Shown here: positions 4,959 through 7,628 of the stretch, in pieces | How positions within the stretch are numbered: the first letter of the stretch is position 1 | Layout of the letters: each line of letters starts with the position of its first letter | Notes under the pieces: model-generated | Seen by the model: the letters and a program-made list of their open reading frames with translations, nothing else | Told to the model about the DNA's origin: nothing | The model's database searches: none | Assembly (NCBI GenBank): GCA_946536955.1 | Contig: CAMNFJ010000132.1 | Location: forward strand, 1 to 7,628 | Reading direction: 5' to 3' | Source of the DNA: CAG-791 sp002394525 | GTDB taxonomy: Bacteria > Bacillota > Clostridia > Lachnospirales > Lachnospiraceae | DNA length: 7,628 nucleotides | Position numbers and translations under genes: made by a program

Positions 4959-6065
4959 ATGACAATATCTGAAGTCTCAGCCCTCTCCTGTTACCGGGAG
5001 ATCGGTGAGATCAGTGCAGACCACGGCGTGTTTCTGGTCCAGCATACCGGGACCGGGATCGTCTATGTCAAAAAAATCCTGACTGTCTATAACGCGGAGG
5101 TCTATCGTTATCTGATGGACCACCATGTCAAGGGCACACCGGTAATTTTTGATATTCAGGAAGCTGACGGACGGCTAATCGTGATCGAGGAATATATCAG
5201 CGGCCATACCCTGCGCGACATTCTGGACAGGGGGCATCTGTTTTTTGAATCGGACGCTGTCGATATCGTGGACCAGCTCTGCCGGATCCTGCAGGAGCTG
5301 CACAGCGCGTCTCCCCCCGTTCTGCACCGTGACATCAAGCCCTCCAATATCATCCTGACTGCGGACGGGTCGATCCGTCTGCTGGACATGAATGCCGCCC
5401 GCCGGATGACTCCCGGCAAGGCCCAGGACACGCAGCTGATCGGCACGGTCGGCTACGCGGCGCCGGAGCAGTACGGCTTCGGTACCTCCAGCATCCAGAC
5501 CGATATCTACTCCACGGGAGTCCTGCTCTGTGAGCTGGTGACCGGCCATCTGCCGAATGCCGGGATCCCCGGCGGCAAGATCGGCCGCATCGTCCGCAAA
5601 TGCACGCGCATCGATCCCGCGGACCGGTATCTGGATATGGCCGATCTGAGGAATGCCCTCAGCGCGCTCATCAAAAGGCCCGCCGTCGACCTGAGCATGA
5701 CAGCCGGGAACTCCTCCGGCTTTCGATACACCCTTCCGGGCTTTCGCAGCGGGAATCCCATCCACTATATAATCGCCGGCTTCGCTTATTTCGCTCTGCT
5801 GTGCCTCAGTCTCACCTACACGGCAGAAGGGTTCCCTCCCGGTCCCGTCCTGTGGACGGAACGTTTCATCTACCTGATCTGCGGTTTCTGCATCCTGCTC
5901 TTTACCGGCAACTACCTGGATGTGTGGAGGCCCCTGCGGATCCGCAGGATCCGGAATGTCTTTGTGCGGCTGGCCGTGGTCCTGGCCATTGACGTTTTTC
6001 TGGCCGCCGTCATGATGACCTTTATGATCTTTGCCGCTGTCGTCCTCAAACCCCTTATGTCCTAG
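4959..6065 (+). CDS. Membrane-anchored Ser/Thr protein kinase, DMN variant
   Basis: This 368-residue protein has a cytoplasmic Hanks-type kinase domain (about 10-240) and three predicted membrane helices (about 268-287, 302-320, 334-364). Visible kinase residues are K38 (VYVKK), a likely alpha-C Glu E47, hinge VIEEYISG (75-82), H123-R124-D125 with K127 and N130, GT-x-GYAAPE (162-170), and D182 in TDIYSTG. Two oddities: the N-lobe lacks a GxGxxG loop, and the magnesium motif reads D143-M-N instead of DFG, keeping the Asp. Activity is therefore plausible but not certain. GGAGG (4947-4951) 7 nt before the ATG fixes this start over an in-frame ATG at 4932 that has no ribosome site. No extracellular sensor domain (such as PASTA) is present, so the signal would have to come through the membrane helices or a partner. 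It is followed 114 bp later by a paralogous pseudokinase. Confidence 0.92.
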   Translation: MTISEVSALSCYREIGEISADHGVFLVQHTGTGIVYVKKILTVYNAEVYRYLMDHHVKGTPVIFDIQEADGRLIVIEEYISGHTLRDILDRGHLFFESDAVDIVDQLCRILQELHSASPPVLHRDIKPSNIILTADGSIRLLDMNAARRMTPGKAQDTQLIGTVGYAAPEQYGFGTSSIQTDIYSTGVLLCELVTGHLPNAGIPGGKIGRIVRKCTRIDPADRYLDMADLRNALSALIKRPAVDLSMTAGNSSGFRYTLPGFRSGNPIHYIIAGFAYFALLCLSLTYTAEGFPPGPVLWTERFIYLICGFCILLFTGNYLDVWRPLRIRRIRNVFVRLAVVLAIDVFLAAVMMTFMIFAAVVLKPLMS

Positions 6066-6163
6066 CCGGATTTCCGGCTGCCGCCACACTGACCAGCTCT
6101 GACCTCAGCGGCATCGTCTTCAAAGGCTTTGCAACAAAGGCGTTTTTCCGGCTGCCGGACCAC
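6033..6163 (+). repeat. Diverged 74-bp duplication at the kinase/pseudokinase junction
   Basis: Two blocks recur at the same 74-bp offset. CGTCCTCAAA (6041-6050) matches CGTCTTCAAA (6115-6124), and TTTCCGGCTGCCG (6071-6083) recurs exactly at 6145-6157. The first copy spans the last codons and stop of the kinase gene, the second lies in the intergenic gap. Sequence between the blocks is only weakly similar, so this may be an old duplication of a kinase-gene 3' end. Confidence 0.5.
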
Positions 6164-6179
6164 CCCTGCGGAGGCTTCC

Positions 6180-7472
6180 ATGACCCTGTCTGATACAAGC
6201 ACGATCGCTTCCTGTGAGGAGATCACTGTACTGAATACCGCAAAAAATATTACGCTGGTCCAGGATCCCGCCACACGCCGGATCTATGTCAAAAAGGTCC
6301 TGCATTTCCCCGGGGCGGACGCGGGCCGGGTCTACAGGTATCTGCAGGCCCACTATATCAGAGGTCTTCCTCTCGTCACGGATGTCAGGGAAAGGGATGG
6401 AGAACTGGTCATCCTTGAGGAATATATTACCGGCCAGACTCTCCGGTCCGTTCTGGACAACGGCAACCGCTTTTCCGTCGAAGAAGCTGTCGGGATCCTG
6501 AACCAGGTCTGCGGGATTCTGGATGCCTTCCAAAGCGCAGGGCTCCCTGTCCGCTTCTGCAATAACAGTTCCGACAATATCGTTCTGACCTTCGACGGTT
6601 CCATCCGGCTTATGCATCTGCAGACTTCCGGAAAACCTTCTTCCAGGCAGCTAGTCGGCACAGAGGATCCCGGCCAGTATTTCGAAACAGGAAAAGCCGG
6701 CAGGCAGGCCATCGCAGAGGATTCCGGCCTTCAGGCTGCCATCCGGTCCGTTGGAATCCTTCTTTGTGAGCTTCTGACCGGCCGGCCGCCATTCAACGGC
6801 CAGCCCGCAGACAGAAGCAGTCTGCCCGAAAGGACCCACGGATCCCTGACCGTGAGCAGCCTCCCCCGCCGGGGCTCCTCGTCCCCGGCCGTCACCGGTC
6901 TGCCCGGAGGCAGACCCGGCCGGATCATCCGTAAATGTCTGCAGAAGGACCCGAAAAAATGCTACCGGAATCTGCGCAGCCTCCGGCAGGACCTGGAAAA
7001 ATGCCTGGACAGGCCCATGGCTGACAGGAGCCCCACCTCAGAGGACCGCTTCGAACGTTTTCCGGATGAGAGCATGGAAGTGTTGATCAGCAGGAATGAT
7101 AAACAGACTGACGCAAAGCCCTGGCTGCTCCCCGGATTCCGCAGCGGAAATCCCATCCATTACCTGGCAGCCGCCTGCGCCTACGGCCTCCTGCTCTACT
7201 TCACCTCCGACTTTCATATGGATGATTTTCCTCCGGGATTTCCCACCTGGACAGCTCGTATCGTCTTCCTGCTCTGGGGCCTGATGATCCTGCTTTTTAC
7301 AGGGAACTATATGGATATCTGGGACATTCTGAGGATCACCCGCATCCGCAGCCCCCTCCTGCGCCTCCTGGCCGTGCTTGCCGTTGACGCCGTCCTCGTC
7401 GTGGGATGGGCCTTTGCCATCGTCCTGACCGGCCTGGCGCTGGGAGTCTACCATTCCAGGTACTTTGGATAA
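6180..7472 (+). CDS. Membrane-anchored pseudokinase, paralog of the upstream kinase
   Basis: This 430-residue protein aligns with the preceding kinase along its length: IYVKK (35-39), VILEEYITGQTL, LTFDGSIRL, VGILLCELLTG, GRIIRKC, then three membrane helices (about 326-343, 359-379, 392-422). Catalytic residues are lost: the alpha-C Glu position is Arg50, HRD is F126-C-N128, the loop lysine is Ser130, the DFG Asp is His146, APE is absent (GTEDPGQY), and the helix-F Asp is Ala. K38 and N133 remain. A Ser/Pro/Arg-rich insert of about 30 residues (about 207-240) and a longer linker (279-315) make it larger. The frame is intact, which argues for a selected, non-catalytic role such as scaffold or allosteric partner. 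GGAGG (6170-6174) 5 nt before the ATG sets the start over one at 6129. Co-transcription with the kinase is likely. No terminator is seen after it. Confidence 0.9.
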   Translation: MTLSDTSTIASCEEITVLNTAKNITLVQDPATRRIYVKKVLHFPGADAGRVYRYLQAHYIRGLPLVTDVRERDGELVILEEYITGQTLRSVLDNGNRFSVEEAVGILNQVCGILDAFQSAGLPVRFCNNSSDNIVLTFDGSIRLMHLQTSGKPSSRQLVGTEDPGQYFETGKAGRQAIAEDSGLQAAIRSVGILLCELLTGRPPFNGQPADRSSLPERTHGSLTVSSLPRRGSSSPAVTGLPGGRPGRIIRKCLQKDPKKCYRNLRSLRQDLEKCLDRPMADRSPTSEDRFERFPDESMEVLISRNDKQTDAKPWLLPGFRSGNPIHYLAAACAYGLLLYFTSDFHMDDFPPGFPTWTARIVFLLWGLMILLFTGNYMDIWDILRITRIRSPLLRLLAVLAVDAVLVVGWAFAIVLTGLALGVYHSRYFG

Positions 7473-7486
7473 GTTCTTTGGATAAC
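7461..7486 (+). repeat. 13-bp tandem duplication across the pseudokinase stop codon
   Basis: TACTTTGGATAAG (7461-7473) is followed directly by TTCTTTGGATAAC (7474-7486), 11 of 13 bases identical. The first copy encodes the last residues (YFG) and the TAA stop. Confidence 0.7.
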
Positions 7487-7518
7487 AGAGAAAAAACACT
7501 GAATCATAAGAGCCCGCA

Positions 7519-7573
7519 ATAAAGGCAGCCATAAAGGCAGCTTAAAACCATAAAGGCAACTTAAACCCATAAG
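7519..7573 (+). repeat. 19-bp tandem repeat array (two full, two partial units)
   Basis: A truncated unit ATAAAGGCAGCC (7519-7530) is followed by ATAAAGGCAGCTTAAAACC (7531-7549), ATAAAGGCAACTTAAACCC (7550-7568) and a degenerate start ATAAG (7569-7573). The array lies between the kinase pair and a promoter-like element at the window edge. Confidence 0.85.
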
Positions 7574-7601
7574 TATAGTAAACGACATTAATAACTTTAC
7601 T

Positions 7602-7628
7602 TTGAATTGACGTAGCATATATGCTATA
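7602..7628 (+). promoter_or_regulatory. Promoter-like element with perfect palindrome in its spacer (truncated)
   Basis: TTGAAT (7602-7607) is followed after exactly 17 bp by TATA, where the window ends. TAGCATATATGCTA (7613-7626), a perfect 14-bp palindrome, fills the spacer and touches the -10 box. This is classic repressor-operator geometry for a rightward gene beyond the window; the regulator is not identifiable. Confidence 0.45.

Noticed and set aside
4765..4959. 64-codon plus-strand open frame ahead of the kinase
   Set aside because: No Shine-Dalgarno before its start, Cys/Ile-rich translation without known features, and it overlaps the probable kinase leader and ribosome site.
5175..6089. 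304-codon minus-strand frame opposite the kinase gene
   Set aside because: Antisense shadow; the plus-strand frame carries HRD, APE and membrane segments.
6180..7472. Second kinase-like gene read as a decaying pseudogene
   Set aside because: The frame is intact over 430 codons with a well-spaced RBS and a conserved membrane tail, so a functional pseudokinase is the better reading, although only comparison with relatives can settle it.

Overview
The window looks like part of a chromosome from a fairly GC-rich Gram-positive anaerobe of the Clostridia, most likely Lachnospiraceae-like. This is inferred from strong GGAGG ribosome binding sites, an acidic Cys/His-repeat surface protein, a small iron-sulfur-flavoprotein-like reductase and membrane-anchored Hanks-type kinases. 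No rRNA, tRNA, transposase, integrase or CRISPR/Cas gene was seen.

Left part (1-2418, minus strand): the N-terminal 806 codons of a very large secreted or surface protein that runs off the left edge. It has an N-terminal membrane/signal segment, six tandem Cys-HxH-Cys modules, an acidic Gly/Asp-rich stretch, ten YEEP-type tetrapeptides, a long charged low-complexity stalk, one folded adhesin-like domain and another Ala/Asp/Asn-rich linker. Upstream lies an 817-base non-coding, partly very AT-rich region (2419-3235). It holds a diverged repeat pair, possible promoters, palindromes and a convincing intrinsic terminator belonging to the next gene.

Middle (3236-4602, minus strand): two single genes. 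One is a flavodoxin-fold NAD(P)H-dependent FMN reductase-like protein with its own RBS, promoter candidate and terminator. The other is a GNAT acetyltransferase with a well-placed promoter and a very short leader. The spacer between them is rich in palindromes.

Right part (4959-7472, plus strand): two tandem paralogous membrane proteins, each with a cytoplasmic Ser/Thr-kinase fold followed by about three transmembrane helices and a shared juxtamembrane motif (LPGFRSGNPIHY). The first keeps the lysine, HRD loop and APE motif but has DMN in place of DFG and no glycine loop. The second is an intact reading frame that has lost the HRD, DFG and APE residues, so it should be a pseudokinase. The kinase plus membrane pseudokinase pair is the best candidate here for an uncharacterised signalling system. 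The inference is that the pseudokinase scaffolds or allosterically controls its active neighbour.

Right edge (7473-7628): AT-rich, with a 19-bp tandem repeat and, at the very end, a promoter-like element whose spacer is filled by a perfect palindrome. It probably controls a gene beyond the window.
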